Positions 1-6,642 of a DNA stretch of 20,858 bases are shown here, piece by piece. Position 1 is the first letter of the stretch; every line of letters starts with the position of its first letter. Source of the DNA: an uncultured Chloroflexota bacterium (GTDB lineage Bacteria; Chloroflexota; Dehalococcoidia; CAUJGQ01); assembly GCA_937879875.1 (NCBI GenBank), contig CALFMN010000085.1, positions 1 through 20,858 of the forward strand, written 5' to 3'. Under the pieces are notes generated by a model, which did no database searches, was not told the DNA's origin, and worked only from the letters and a program-made list of their open reading frames with translations. A program made the position numbers and the translations under genes.

Positions 1-46
1 TACACGCGTAAGATCGTCGGCAGCGTCAGATGTGTATAAGAGACAG
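1..46 (+). other. Illumina Nextera adapter (sequencing artefact)
   Basis: This is synthetic, not genomic, sequence. Positions 1-5 (TACAC) match the end of the Illumina P5 oligonucleotide. Positions 6-13 (GCGTAAGA) sit where the i5 index goes and match an index I recall from the Nextera set. Positions 14-27 are TCGTCGGCAGCGTC and 28-46 are AGATGTGTATAAGAGACAG, the Tn5 mosaic end. Genomic DNA therefore starts at about 47. The open frame beginning at 30 on the plus strand starts inside the adapter and is spurious. Confidence 0.97.
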
Positions 47-83
47 TCCTGGGACGGACGATTTCGGCGTTCACGACTCCCTG

Positions 84-104
84 CTCACCACTCACCACTC
101 ACCA
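84..104 (-). repeat. Heptamer tandem repeat, 3 exact units
   Basis: Three exact copies of CTCACCA on the plus strand (TGGTGAG in the direction of the adjacent gene). The array lies 3 nt beyond the stop codon of the acyl-CoA dehydrogenase. It belongs to a family of 7-bp-period arrays also seen at 2654-2681, 6514-6541, 13547-13574 and 16769-16796. Confidence 0.85.
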
Positions 105-107
105 CCG

Positions 108-1274
108 TCAGTGCAGCGAGCTGTGCAGCAGGTCGCGGGCCATGATGATGCGCTGCACCTCGCTGGGGCCTTCGCCGATGCGGCGGATGCGCAGCTCGCG
201 GTACCAGCGTTCGAGCGGCAGGTCTTTGCTGACACCGAGGCCGCCGTGGATCTGGATGCAGCGGTCCACGACACGGCCTGCGCCCTCGGTGCCGACCAGC
301 TTCGCCATCGCCGCCTCGCTGCGGAAGGGCTTGCCGCCATCCGCCTTGCTGGCCGCCGCCAGGCAGAGCCAGCGCGCCGTCGCGATGTCGATCTCGTTGT
401 CCACCAGCATCCACTGGATCGCCTGGCGGCTGGCGAGCGGCTCGCCGAAGGTGACGCGCTCTTTGGACCAGGCCACGGCCATGCGCTGCGCGGCGACCGC
501 GACGCCGATGCACTCGGCCGAGTACGGGATGCGGTTGCGTGTCAGCCGGTCGTTGGCGATCGCAAAGCCGCCGCCTTCTTCGCCCAGGATGTTCTTGTGC
601 GGCACGCGCATGTTGTCGAACGACAGCTCGGTCGGCGGGTGCGTCGAGCGCAGCACATGCACGATGCGCCGCACCTGGAAGCCCGGCGTATCCGTGTCCA
701 CTATGAAGCAGGTGATGCCGTTGCGGCCTTTGGAAGCGTCGGTGCGGGTGAAGAGCAGGCCGTAGTCCGAGGTATCCGCGCCGCTGATCCAGAGCTTCGA
801 GCCGTTGATCACCCACTCGTCGCCGTCCCGCACGGCCGTGGTGCGGATCGCGCGGGCCGGGTCCGAGCCGCCGGAGGGCTCGGAGAGGCCGAAGAAGCCG
901 CGCTTCTCGCCGCGCAGCGTGGGATATAGATACTTCTGCCGCTGCTCCTCGCTGCCGGCGTAGAGCTGCGCCAGCCCGCCCGCGCCGAACACGCCGTAGC
1001 AGGGCGTGTAGAGCCCGGCGCGGTGCTGGCTCATCTCCTCGGCCATCAGCGTGCGGTTGGTCGTGTCGAGGCCGGCGCCGCCCAGCTCGATCGGCACGTC
1101 CGGGTTGAAGAAGCCCATCTGCTGCGTCATCGCCATCAGGCGTTGGCGCTCATCGCGCGGGAGTTCGGTGCAGTCGGGGTCCAGCTCGCGCTCGAGCGGG
1201 ACGATCTGCTCCAACACAAAGCGCCGCACCGTCTCGACGATCAGGCGCTGCTCGTCGCTCAGCTCCAGGTCCAT
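108..1274 (-). CDS. Acyl-CoA dehydrogenase
   Basis: A 388-residue FAD flavoenzyme that would oxidise an acyl-CoA to the trans-2-enoyl-CoA in the cytoplasm, passing electrons to electron-transfer flavoprotein. The layout is normal for the family: an N-terminal helical domain (LSDEQRLIVETVRRF), a middle beta domain with the FGLSEPSGGSDP and WVINGSKLWISGA motifs, and a C-terminal helical domain with QIHGGLGVSKDLPLERW. At the position of the catalytic base, Glu in medium-chain enzymes, there is Asp351; Asp also occurs there in ACAD10/11-like enzymes. The ATG start has GGAGG 5 nt upstream. It is the last gene of the minus-strand cluster with two CoA-transferases, so a role in breakdown of a CoA-activated acid is likely. 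The chain length or substrate class cannot be told from sequence alone. Confidence 0.95.
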   Translation of the reverse strand: MDLELSDEQRLIVETVRRFVLEQIVPLERELDPDCTELPRDERQRLMAMTQQMGFFNPDVPIELGGAGLDTTNRTLMAEEMSQHRAGLYTPCYGVFGAGGLAQLYAGSEEQRQKYLYPTLRGEKRGFFGLSEPSGGSDPARAIRTTAVRDGDEWVINGSKLWISGADTSDYGLLFTRTDASKGRNGITCFIVDTDTPGFQVRRIVHVLRSTHPPTELSFDNMRVPHKNILGEEGGGFAIANDRLTRNRIPYSAECIGVAVAAQRMAVAWSKERVTFGEPLASRQAIQWMLVDNEIDIATARWLCLAAASKADGGKPFRSEAAMAKLVGTEGAGRVVDRCIQIHGGLGVSKDLPLERWYRELRIRRIGEGPSEVQRIIMARDLLHSSLH

Positions 1275-1322
1275 CGCGTCCTCCGGCTCTTGGCCGCCGA
1301 ATTTGCAACCGATATCCCACGC

Positions 1323-1562
1323 TCAGGAGAAAGCGCCCAAGGCGTAGGCCAGGGTGAAGCTAAACACCATGATTAGGCCTGCGGTTGGCATGGCGCATGC
1401 GAGCAGCATCTGCCTGAACTCCTGCCGAGTGGGCTCTCCCGGATACCCAGCGGGCGGTCGCGATGCCTGCGCCTGCCCCACGCGGTGAGCAATCCACGCA
1501 GTCCAGCCGAGGATCCAGAGTCCCTGCACACTGAGCGCGAGCACAAAGACGGTTTGCTTCAC
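1323..1562 (-). CDS. Small membrane protein, function unknown
   Basis: A 79-residue open frame starting with GTG. It has two hydrophobic stretches, about residues 4-28 (rich in V, L, W, I) and 54-77 (LLACAMPTAGLIMVFSF), joined by a polar loop with basic and acidic residues. This is the pattern of a two-helix inner-membrane protein. No Shine-Dalgarno is convincing before the GTG, so the start is uncertain and an internal GTG is possible. It lies between the GIY-YIG-like gene and the acyl-CoA dehydrogenase on the same strand, with 62 nt and 48 nt gaps. I do not recognise the family. The clear membrane pattern and fitting position argue for a real gene, but it is not certain. Confidence 0.5.
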   Translation of the reverse strand: MKQTVFVLALSVQGLWILGWTAWIAHRVGQAQASRPPAGYPGEPTRQEFRQMLLACAMPTAGLIMVFSFTLAYALGAFS

Positions 1563-1624
1563 GGCTACTCAACCATTCCACTCCGCCAGGGAATCGGCCG
1601 GTTTTGAGGCCATGTTGTATCGCT

Positions 1625-2002
1625 TCACACTGTTGCCTCAGCGCTCTTCCAGTGGAAGCGGCCCAGCGTGGGCACGAACTCGCCGGGCTGATCGTTGCCG
1701 GGCGGCAGGCGGCCGTGGTCCTCGTTGAAGCGCTGCAACAGGTCGCGGAAGCGCGTCATGTACTGCATGTTCTCTTCGTAACGGAACTGGCGGCCGCGCT
1801 CTGCGCTGATGGCGTTCGCCTGGCCTTCGAAGTGGCGCTTCAACTCGCCGCGCAGGCCGAAGAGGCTCTTACCGCCCGCCATGCCGATGTAGACGATCTC
1901 GCCGTGCTCGTCCGCGATCTCGTAGACGCCGAGCGAGTTCGGGATCGCGCGCTCGAACGCCCGCCCCGATTCCCAGCGCCGCCACGGTTTCTGCAGTGGC
2001 AT
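1625..2002 (-). CDS. GIY-YIG-like small protein
   Basis: A 125-residue protein. The segment GVYEIADEHGEIVYIGMAGG (residues 25-44) has the spacing of the GIY...YIG core of GIY-YIG nucleases, followed by LFGLRGELKRHF, where the conserved Arg of the active site would lie. The C-terminal half is helical and charged (NMQYMTRFRDLLQRFNEDHG). Known GIY-YIG proteins cut DNA in repair, restriction or homing, but small stand-alone members are largely uncharacterised, so I do not assign a reaction. The open frame extends further upstream, but the ATG at 2002 has GGGAGG 7 nt before it and the protein-like sequence begins there. It sits between CoA-transferase and membrane-protein genes; a functional link to them is not evident. 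Confidence 0.75.
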   Translation of the reverse strand: MPLQKPWRRWESGRAFERAIPNSLGVYEIADEHGEIVYIGMAGGKSLFGLRGELKRHFEGQANAISAERGRQFRYEENMQYMTRFRDLLQRFNEDHGRLPPGNDQPGEFVPTLGRFHWKSAEATV

Positions 2003-2075
2003 CAGCCGACCTCCCGCGTTTCCCGGCCCATCATGGCACGTTCGCGGGGAAGGCGCAGCGGTTGGCGGGCGCCGC

Positions 2076-3425
2076 TCACACCCCTGCCCCCTGCGCCGCG
2101 ACCGGAGCCTCCGCCGTGATGCCGCTCGTGTGGAGCGCGTCAAGCATCTCCTGCGACAGGCCAAGCAGGCCGCCGAGCACGGGGCGGTTCGCCCCGCCGA
2201 AGCGCGGCGCGGGCATATCAATGCGGCTGGCATGCCGGCCGCGCAGCTTGAACGCCACGCGCGTGTGCGGGAACGGCCGCATCAGGTCGGGATAGGTGAC
2301 GTCCTGAAACGCGTCGCGGGCCAGGACATGCTCGTCTTCGAGCAGTTCGCGCACGTTCAGCACGGCGCCGGCCGGCACGCCTGCCGCCTGCAAGCGCCGT
2401 TGCAAAGCGTGCTTGTTCTCGTGCGAAGTCCACTCCGTGATGATCGCGTCCAGCGCGTCTTGATTGGCGTGGCGCGAGAGCGCATCGGCGAAGCGCACAT
2501 CGGCGGCCAGCTCCGACCGCCCCATCTCGTGGCACAGCGCCGCAAACTGCGCGTCCGTCTCCACGCCAATCGCGATCCACTCGTCGTCCGAGACCGCTTG
2601 TTGGGGGCGCCCCAACACGCCTCTGCCAGCCCCGCCGCGCTGCTCGTCCCCACTATTCCCTATTCCCTCATCCCTATTCCCTTCGCAACGGTACACGCCG
2701 TGCGGCGCCTGCCACGGATGCCGGTTGCCCGTGCGCGTCTGCACGCGGCCGTTCATCTGCACGTCGAGCAGCGCCTCGGCCACGATCTGCAGCTCGCCCT
2801 CGATCATCGCGCACTCGACGTACTGCCCCTCGCCCGTGCGGCGGCGATGGCGCACGGCGGCCAGCAGCGAGAGCGCCGCGAGCTGCGCGGCGTTCTGGTC
2901 GCAGTAAAAGTTGCCGGGCTTGCTCGGCGGGCCGTCCTCGTAGCCCGTCAGATGCGAGAGGCCGCTCATCGCGTCGATGCCGGGGCCGTAGGAGATGCGG
3001 TCTTTGTACGGCCCGCTCTTGCCGAAGGCGGGCATCGAGACGAGGATGATGTCCGGCCGCACGCGGCAGAGGTCCGGGTAGCCCAGGCCAAGGTTCGCCA
3101 TCACCCGCGGCGAAAAGTTCTCGACCACCGCGTCGCTGACCTTCGCCAGCTCCAGAAAGAGCGCCCGCCCCTCCGCCCGGCGCAGATCAAGCACGACGCC
3201 GCGCTTGCCGCGGTTGAGGTCGTTGAAGTGGATCACGCGGTTCCACGGCTCGTCCGGTGCGCCGGGCTTCGGCGGAGCCGCGCCTGGCGGGTTGAGATGG
3301 CGCGTGTCCGGCCCTTCGATCTTGATCACGTCGGCGCCGAAGTCGCCCAGGATGCTGGTCGCGGTCGGCCCGGCGACGGCGTTGGTGAAGTCGAGCACGC
3401 GGATGCCTGCCAGCGGCTTCGCCAT
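2076..3425 (-). CDS. Class III CoA-transferase (CaiB/BaiF family), catalytic-type subunit
   Basis: A 449-residue class III CoA-transferase, which would move CoA from one acyl-CoA to a free carboxylic acid. Family features include LAGIRVLDFTNAVAGPTAT near the N-terminus, FGADVIKIEGP, the FNDLNRGKRGVVLDL segment, ENFSPRVM, LVSMPAFGKSGPY and GEGQYVE. By hand alignment to formyl-CoA transferase, Asp176 in FYCDQNAAQ is the catalytic Asp that forms the anhydride with substrate. Residues about 250-279 are an unusual insertion (see repeat 2589-2681) between HGVYRCEG and DDEWIAI, where relatives have only a few residues. The start is 2 nt beyond the stop of the upstream CoA-transferase, so the two are probably translated together. 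An open frame continues upstream of the ATG but overlaps the other gene and is not protein-like. Confidence 0.93.
   Translation of the reverse strand: MAKPLAGIRVLDFTNAVAGPTATSILGDFGADVIKIEGPDTRHLNPPGAAPPKPGAPDEPWNRVIHFNDLNRGKRGVVLDLRRAEGRALFLELAKVSDAVVENFSPRVMANLGLGYPDLCRVRPDIILVSMPAFGKSGPYKDRISYGPGIDAMSGLSHLTGYEDGPPSKPGNFYCDQNAAQLAALSLLAAVRHRRRTGEGQYVECAMIEGELQIVAEALLDVQMNGRVQTRTGNRHPWQAPHGVYRCEGNRDEGIGNSGDEQRGGAGRGVLGRPQQAVSDDEWIAIGVETDAQFAALCHEMGRSELAADVRFADALSRHANQDALDAIITEWTSHENKHALQRRLQAAGVPAGAVLNVRELLEDEHVLARDAFQDVTYPDLMRPFPHTRVAFKLRGRHASRIDMPAPRFGGANRPVLGGLLGLSQEMLDALHTSGITAEAPVAAQGAGV
2589..2681 (-). repeat. Repeat insertion inside a CoA-transferase gene, with heptamer array
   Basis: About 90 bp that break the usual CoA-transferase sequence without shifting the frame. 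One side (2654-2681) is four heptamers, on the plus strand TATTCCC, TATTCCC, TCATCCC, TATTCCC; in gene direction GGGAATA-type units. The other side carries a hairpin, GTTGGGG-GCG-CCCCAAC, at about 2600-2616. The encoded stretch is rich in Gly, Arg, Asn and Gln, unlike the rest of the enzyme. The exact borders are inferred from where family similarity stops and resumes. Confidence 0.75.
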
Positions 3426-3427
3426 CG

Positions 3428-4621
3428 TCAAATTGCCCCCAGCGCCCGCAGCCGCGCCAGCTCTGCGGGCGTGCGCCAGCGCCCCCAGACTTCGGCGTTG
3501 TGCTCGCCCAGCAGCGGCGCCCGCGTCACCCGCCAGGGCGTGGCCGAAAGGCGCACGGCCGGCCCCGGCTGGCGCAACGTGCCGGCAACGGGATGATCGA
3601 GTTCGACGAAGGCGCCGCGCGCGGCGTGGTGCGGGTCGGCCAGCACGTCGTCCGGACGGAAGACCTCGGTGAAGGGCACCCGCAGCTCCTGCGCCAGCCG
3701 TACGGCCTCTTCGCGGTCGTGCCAGGCCAGCCATTCGTCCATCAGCGCGTCGATCTCGTCGGCATGGGCCGCGGGCGCTTCCAGCAGATCTGGCTCGGCC
3801 AGGCGTGGCTGCTCCATCAGCGCCGCCATCAGGTCAGGGTGGCGGATGTTGGTGTGGGCGTGGACGTAGCCGTCGCGGCAGGGGCGCAGCGTGGAGGGAT
3901 AGAAGTAGCGCGGCGGCAGGCCGATCAGGCGCGTGCCGTTGCGCACGCGCACCTCGTCGGTCAGCGCCGCGATCTGCGCCGGCCCGCCGAGCAGGAACGT
4001 CGCCGCCTCCATCGCCGAGACGTCGACCCAATCGCCGTGGCCGTCCTGCTCGCGTGCCGCCAGCGCGACGCCGGCGCCCAGCGCTCCTTGCAGCCCGGCC
4101 TGGAACTCGATCTGCGTACTGTATGGCTTCAGCGGCTCGCGCTGCGGGTCGCCGGTGATCGACATGTACCCGCTGAGCGCGTGGGCGATCAGCTCGCCAC
4201 CCGCGTAGTGCGCGTACGGCCCGTCCTGCCCGAACGGCGTGATCGAGACGAGCACGAGCGCGGGCAAGCGTTCGCTGAGCGCCTCATAGCCGAGACCGAG
4301 CGAATCGAGCACGCCGGGCCGGAAGCCCTCGACCAGCACGTCCGTCTCGGCCAACAGTTCCAGCAGCAGCGCCCGGCCAGCCGCCTGTTCGATGTTCAGT
4401 GTGACGCCGTGTTTGCCGGTGTTGAGGTGCAGGAAGAGGCCGCTGGCTTCCGGGTTGGGCACGTCGCCCGGGAACGGCCCCGAGCGGCGGCAGTCGTCGC
4501 CGGCCGGCGGCTCGACTTTGACCACCGCGGCGCCGAGGCCGGCGAGCAGCTTCGTGCAGTAGGCAACGGAGCGGCCGCCGGCGAGTTCGACGACGCGGAT
4601 GCCTTCCAGGGCACCGGGCAC
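3428..4621 (-). CDS. Class III CoA-transferase (CaiB/BaiF family), lacking the catalytic Asp
   Basis: A 397-residue class III CoA-transferase. LEGIRVVELAGG, GLGAAVVKVEPPAGDDCR, LHLNTGKHGVTLNI, EGFRPGVL, LVSITPFGQDGPY and a C-terminal PLLGEHNAEVW all fit the family. Where the catalytic Asp should lie (aligned through GHGDWVD with GRGQ/GEGQ of relatives), this protein has Glu172 in TQIEFQAGL. Heteromeric class III enzymes such as BbsEF are known in which only one subunit carries the Asp, so this may be the structural partner of the next gene. I choose GTG at 4621: GAGGAG lies 6 nt upstream and the protein begins just before the conserved LEGIRVVELA. The ATG at 4651 has no Shine-Dalgarno and would use a rare TTA codon. 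It is the first gene of the minus-strand cluster. Confidence 0.92.
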   Translation of the reverse strand: MPGALEGIRVVELAGGRSVAYCTKLLAGLGAAVVKVEPPAGDDCRRSGPFPGDVPNPEASGLFLHLNTGKHGVTLNIEQAAGRALLLELLAETDVLVEGFRPGVLDSLGLGYEALSERLPALVLVSITPFGQDGPYAHYAGGELIAHALSGYMSITGDPQREPLKPYSTQIEFQAGLQGALGAGVALAAREQDGHGDWVDVSAMEAATFLLGGPAQIAALTDEVRVRNGTRLIGLPPRYFYPSTLRPCRDGYVHAHTNIRHPDLMAALMEQPRLAEPDLLEAPAAHADEIDALMDEWLAWHDREEAVRLAQELRVPFTEVFRPDDVLADPHHAARGAFVELDHPVAGTLRQPGPAVRLSATPWRVTRAPLLGEHNAEVWGRWRTPAELARLRALGAI

Positions 4622-4640
4622 GCTGTGCTCCTCGGGGCAG

Positions 4641-4686
4641 GGTAACGGCATGGTAACGCGACAGCAGCCGTTACCGCACCGTTACT
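4641..4686. promoter_or_regulatory. Candidate double operator, GGTAAC half-sites
   Basis: Four half-sites in a mirror arrangement: GGTAAC at 4641-4646 and 4652-4657, then GTTACC at 4670-4675 and GTTACT at 4681-4686. Within each arm the half-sites repeat every 11 bp, about one helical turn, and the two 17-bp arms match in inverted orientation at 13 of 17 positions around a 12-bp centre. It lies 20-65 bp upstream of the preferred GTG start of the CoA-transferase cluster and upstream of the divergent gene at 4764. This is what a binding site for a dimer-of-dimers repressor would look like. No regulator gene is in the window. Confidence 0.6.
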
Positions 4687-4763
4687 GGCCCTCTCGGCGG
4701 CGAAGGTTAGGCTGATTGCAAAACCCTTGCGCGTCGCCGCACGACCTGGTTGGGAGGTCCGCG

Positions 4764-5222
4764 ATGCCCCGCCCGCGTACGATCCTCGCTTTGCTCGCCG
4801 TGGTGATGCTCAGCGTGATGGCCGCGCGCATCCGCGGCGCAGCGGTCGGCGGCCAGCTCAGCCACGCCAATACGACCGTCTACGTCGATGGTGCGGCGGA
4901 GACGATCAGCGTGGCGCTGCCCGCCGAAGCGGTGGACCTGGTGCACGGCCCGGTGACGCTCACGGTGCGGGCCGGCGGCGGCCACGTCGTGCGCGCCGAA
5001 TCCGGCAGTCAGGGCGCGTTTCCGTTGGCGGTGCAGGTGGCGGCGGGACAAGCGGACGAGCTGAGCGTGTCGGCGGATGTCAAGATCGATGACCCCATCG
5101 AGTTCGGCCTGGCGATCGCAGCGCCCGATGCGGCGCCGGTGGCCGTGCACGGCTCCAGCAGCGGTCCGATCGTGGCGCGGCTCGCCCTGAGCGATCTGCC
5201 GGACGTGGCGCAGGCGCCGTAG
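4764..5222 (+). CDS. Small secreted protein, function unknown
   Basis: A 152-residue protein with an N-terminal signal peptide: basic MPRPR, then the hydrophobic run ILALLAVVMLSVMAA. The mature part is rich in Ala, Val, Gly and Asp with alternating hydrophobic residues (VTLTVRAGGGHVV, LAVQVAAGQADELSVSADV), suggesting a beta-sandwich exported domain. No catalytic motif is visible and I do not recognise the family. The ATG has GGGAGGT 5 nt upstream; the frame extends to a TTG at 4716 but without a ribosome site. It is divergent from the CoA-transferase cluster, sharing the upstream region with the GGTAAC operator candidate, and ends 7 nt before the stop of the convergent N-acetyltransferase. 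Confidence 0.75.
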   Translation: MPRPRTILALLAVVMLSVMAARIRGAAVGGQLSHANTTVYVDGAAETISVALPAEAVDLVHGPVTLTVRAGGGHVVRAESGSQGAFPLAVQVAAGQADELSVSADVKIDDPIEFGLAIAAPDAAPVAVHGSSSGPIVARLALSDLPDVAQAP

Positions 5223-5229
5223 CCGCCCT

Positions 5230-6072
5230 TTATCCGCCACGGGCACGGCGCAGCTCCTGCCACGCCTGCAAGCCTTCATCGATGGGAAAGTTCGGCAGGC
5301 CGAACTCTTCGCGCAGCAACCGCCCGTAATCGGCCATCGGCACGCGCTGTTTGCCGTCCGGTGTGAAGCGCGTCAGCTCGTCGTCGCGCAGCGACAGCAC
5401 CTGCTCGGGCTCGCAGCGAATCAGCGTCAGGCTATCGACCACCCAGCTTTGGCCCGGCGTGTGATGCCGCTGGTAGGCCGACTCGCGTATCGCCAGATCC
5501 GGCGGTCCCAGGTCGTAGCAACAGAACGGTGTCCATACGCCGCCGATGCCGCGGTCCTGCCAGCAGGTTTCCGGCTCTTCGCCCGGACGGAAGCGGTAGG
5601 CGAGGCCACCGGCGCGCACCACGGGCTCGCCCTGCACCGGAATCGGCGCGAAGAACGGCGCGCCGTTGCCCACATCGACCAGGAAGCGTTCGCCGTCTAG
5701 CTCCACCTGCACGCACTGGTGCGAGCCGGCAAACGAGATCGTGCCCATCACCGGCCGGGCGCGGTAGCCGAGCCCCGCGAGCAGCCTGCCGGCCATCAGC
5801 GTGATGTCGAAGCAGACGCCGCCGAGCTGCTCCTGCCCCCAGCTCGTCAGCAGCGCCTCCGGATCGGGCGGCGGCACCGGGCGGCCGAGGTTGCCCCGGC
5901 GGCGCCGCAGCGCAGTGATGTTCTCAAACGGCACGGCCAGCACATGTGCCCGCGTCAGCCGGCGCAGCGCCGCGAGCGACGGCGCCTCGCGCTCGACGCC
6001 GAGCAGACGCAGATAGCGCGCGATCCATTCGCCCGAGGGCGACGTCGAATCCGAGGGCCATTCGCCGTTCAT
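5230..6072 (-). CDS. Arylamine N-acetyltransferase
   Basis: A 280-residue member of the NAT family, which transfers acetyl (or another acyl) groups from CoA to arylamines, hydrazines or similar acceptors through a Cys thioester. The triad is visible: Cys87 in LGGVCFDI, His118 in GSHQCVQVEL and Asp133 in FLVDVGNG. Other family marks are VPFENITAL near residue 47 and the C-terminal FTPDGKQRV. The length matches bacterial NATs. The ATG at 6072 has AAGGAG 6 nt upstream; upstream codons to 6180 run into the repeat element and are not protein-like. It stands alone, convergent with the secreted-protein gene. Some NATs act in biosynthesis (amide synthases of ansamycin type), but no such cluster is present, so detoxification or a general role is more likely. 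Confidence 0.93.
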   Translation of the reverse strand: MNGEWPSDSTSPSGEWIARYLRLLGVEREAPSLAALRRLTRAHVLAVPFENITALRRRRGNLGRPVPPPDPEALLTSWGQEQLGGVCFDITLMAGRLLAGLGYRARPVMGTISFAGSHQCVQVELDGERFLVDVGNGAPFFAPIPVQGEPVVRAGGLAYRFRPGEEPETCWQDRGIGGVWTPFCCYDLGPPDLAIRESAYQRHHTPGQSWVVDSLTLIRCEPEQVLSLRDDELTRFTPDGKQRVPMADYGRLLREEFGLPNFPIDEGLQAWQELRRARGG

Positions 6073-6104
6073 GCGCTGCTCCTTCAGGGCATTGTAGCCC
6101 GCGC

Positions 6105-6324
6105 GGGCGCCTAACCCTGACCTGCTGAAGCCAGGTCTGTCCCTTCCCGACACGGGAAGGGTTGGTTCGAGAACAGACAAAGACTGGGAAGACGACCCTA
6201 TCGCTTATCCCACAAGGACACCACGGCCCCGCTGCCGTCCGGCGCAGGGAGGAACGCTCCAGAAGTCCCTTCCCGGCTCGGGAAGGGACAAACTTCGCTT
6301 CAGCGGAGTCAGGGTTAGGTGCCC
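6105..6324 (-). repeat. 220-bp interspersed element with inverted ends, copy 1
   Basis: The ends are near-perfect inverted repeats: GGGCGCCTAACCCTGA at the left and TCAGGGTTAGGTGCCCC at the right. The reverse complement aligns with 16852-17073 along most of its length, including GGGAAGGGACTTCTGGAGCG and GGTGTCCTTG blocks. Just inside each end are small hairpins, one a variable stem and one CCCTTCCCG/CGGGAAGGG. There is no open frame that could be a transposase, so it is like a MITE or a structured intergenic repeat. It lies between the divergent N-acetyltransferase and YVTN protein genes. Confidence 0.85.
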
Positions 6325-6642
6325 CGCCCGGCCGACGCCGTCGCTCAAAATCGCCAGCCTTCCGTCAGCGCGTCGCGGAGCCGGCGGGCCAGCGCCTCCC
6401 GGTTGTCGCTGCCGGCGCGCGGTGCGACGCCCCGCGGGATGAGATGCAGGCGCGGCCATTGGCCCGCGTGAGACGGTGAGCGTGCCACACGGCCGCCGTT
6501 CGATGGAATGCGTCTCACCATTCACCCCTCACTGCTCACCCTCGCCTCATCCGGCCGCCAGCGCCCGGTGTACCACAGATCGGCGGGCGCACACGGGCAG
6601 CCGGCGCGTCTCGCACGTTCACACATCGGGAGGACGAGTCCC
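6325..6642. other. Intergenic region upstream of the YVTN protein gene
   Basis: 318 bases without a convincing gene. Open frames on both strands here are Arg/Pro/Ala-rich and run into the repeat element, so I reject them. The only structured content is the heptamer array at 6514-6541 and the ribosome site GGGAGG at 6628-6633. The promoter for the YVTN-cupredoxin-sigma cluster must lie here or in the repeat, but I see no clear -35/-10 pair. Confidence 0.6.
6514..6541. repeat. Heptamer tandem repeat, 4 units
   Basis: Four 7-bp units on the plus strand: CTCACCA, TTCACCC, CTCACTG, CTCACCC. The unit is nearly the same as that of the array at 84-104. Unlike most of the other arrays it is not next to a stop codon, but about 100 bp upstream of a start. 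Confidence 0.75.

Noticed and set aside
30..929. A 299-residue open frame on the plus strand
   Set aside because: It starts inside the Nextera adapter and is antisense to the acyl-CoA dehydrogenase.
2130..3596. A 488-residue open frame on the plus strand
   Set aside because: Antisense to the CoA-transferases, whose motifs are unmistakable. Its product is Arg/His/Val-rich and unlike any family.
4622..4651. ATG at 4651 as the start of the first CoA-transferase
   Set aside because: No Shine-Dalgarno, a rare TTA codon, overlap with the palindromic operator candidate, and a better GTG start at 4621 with GAGGAG.
6205..6525. A 106-residue open frame on the minus strand between 6205 and 6525
   Set aside because: It runs through the 220-bp element and a heptamer array, and its product is Arg/Pro/Gly-rich without a ribosome site.
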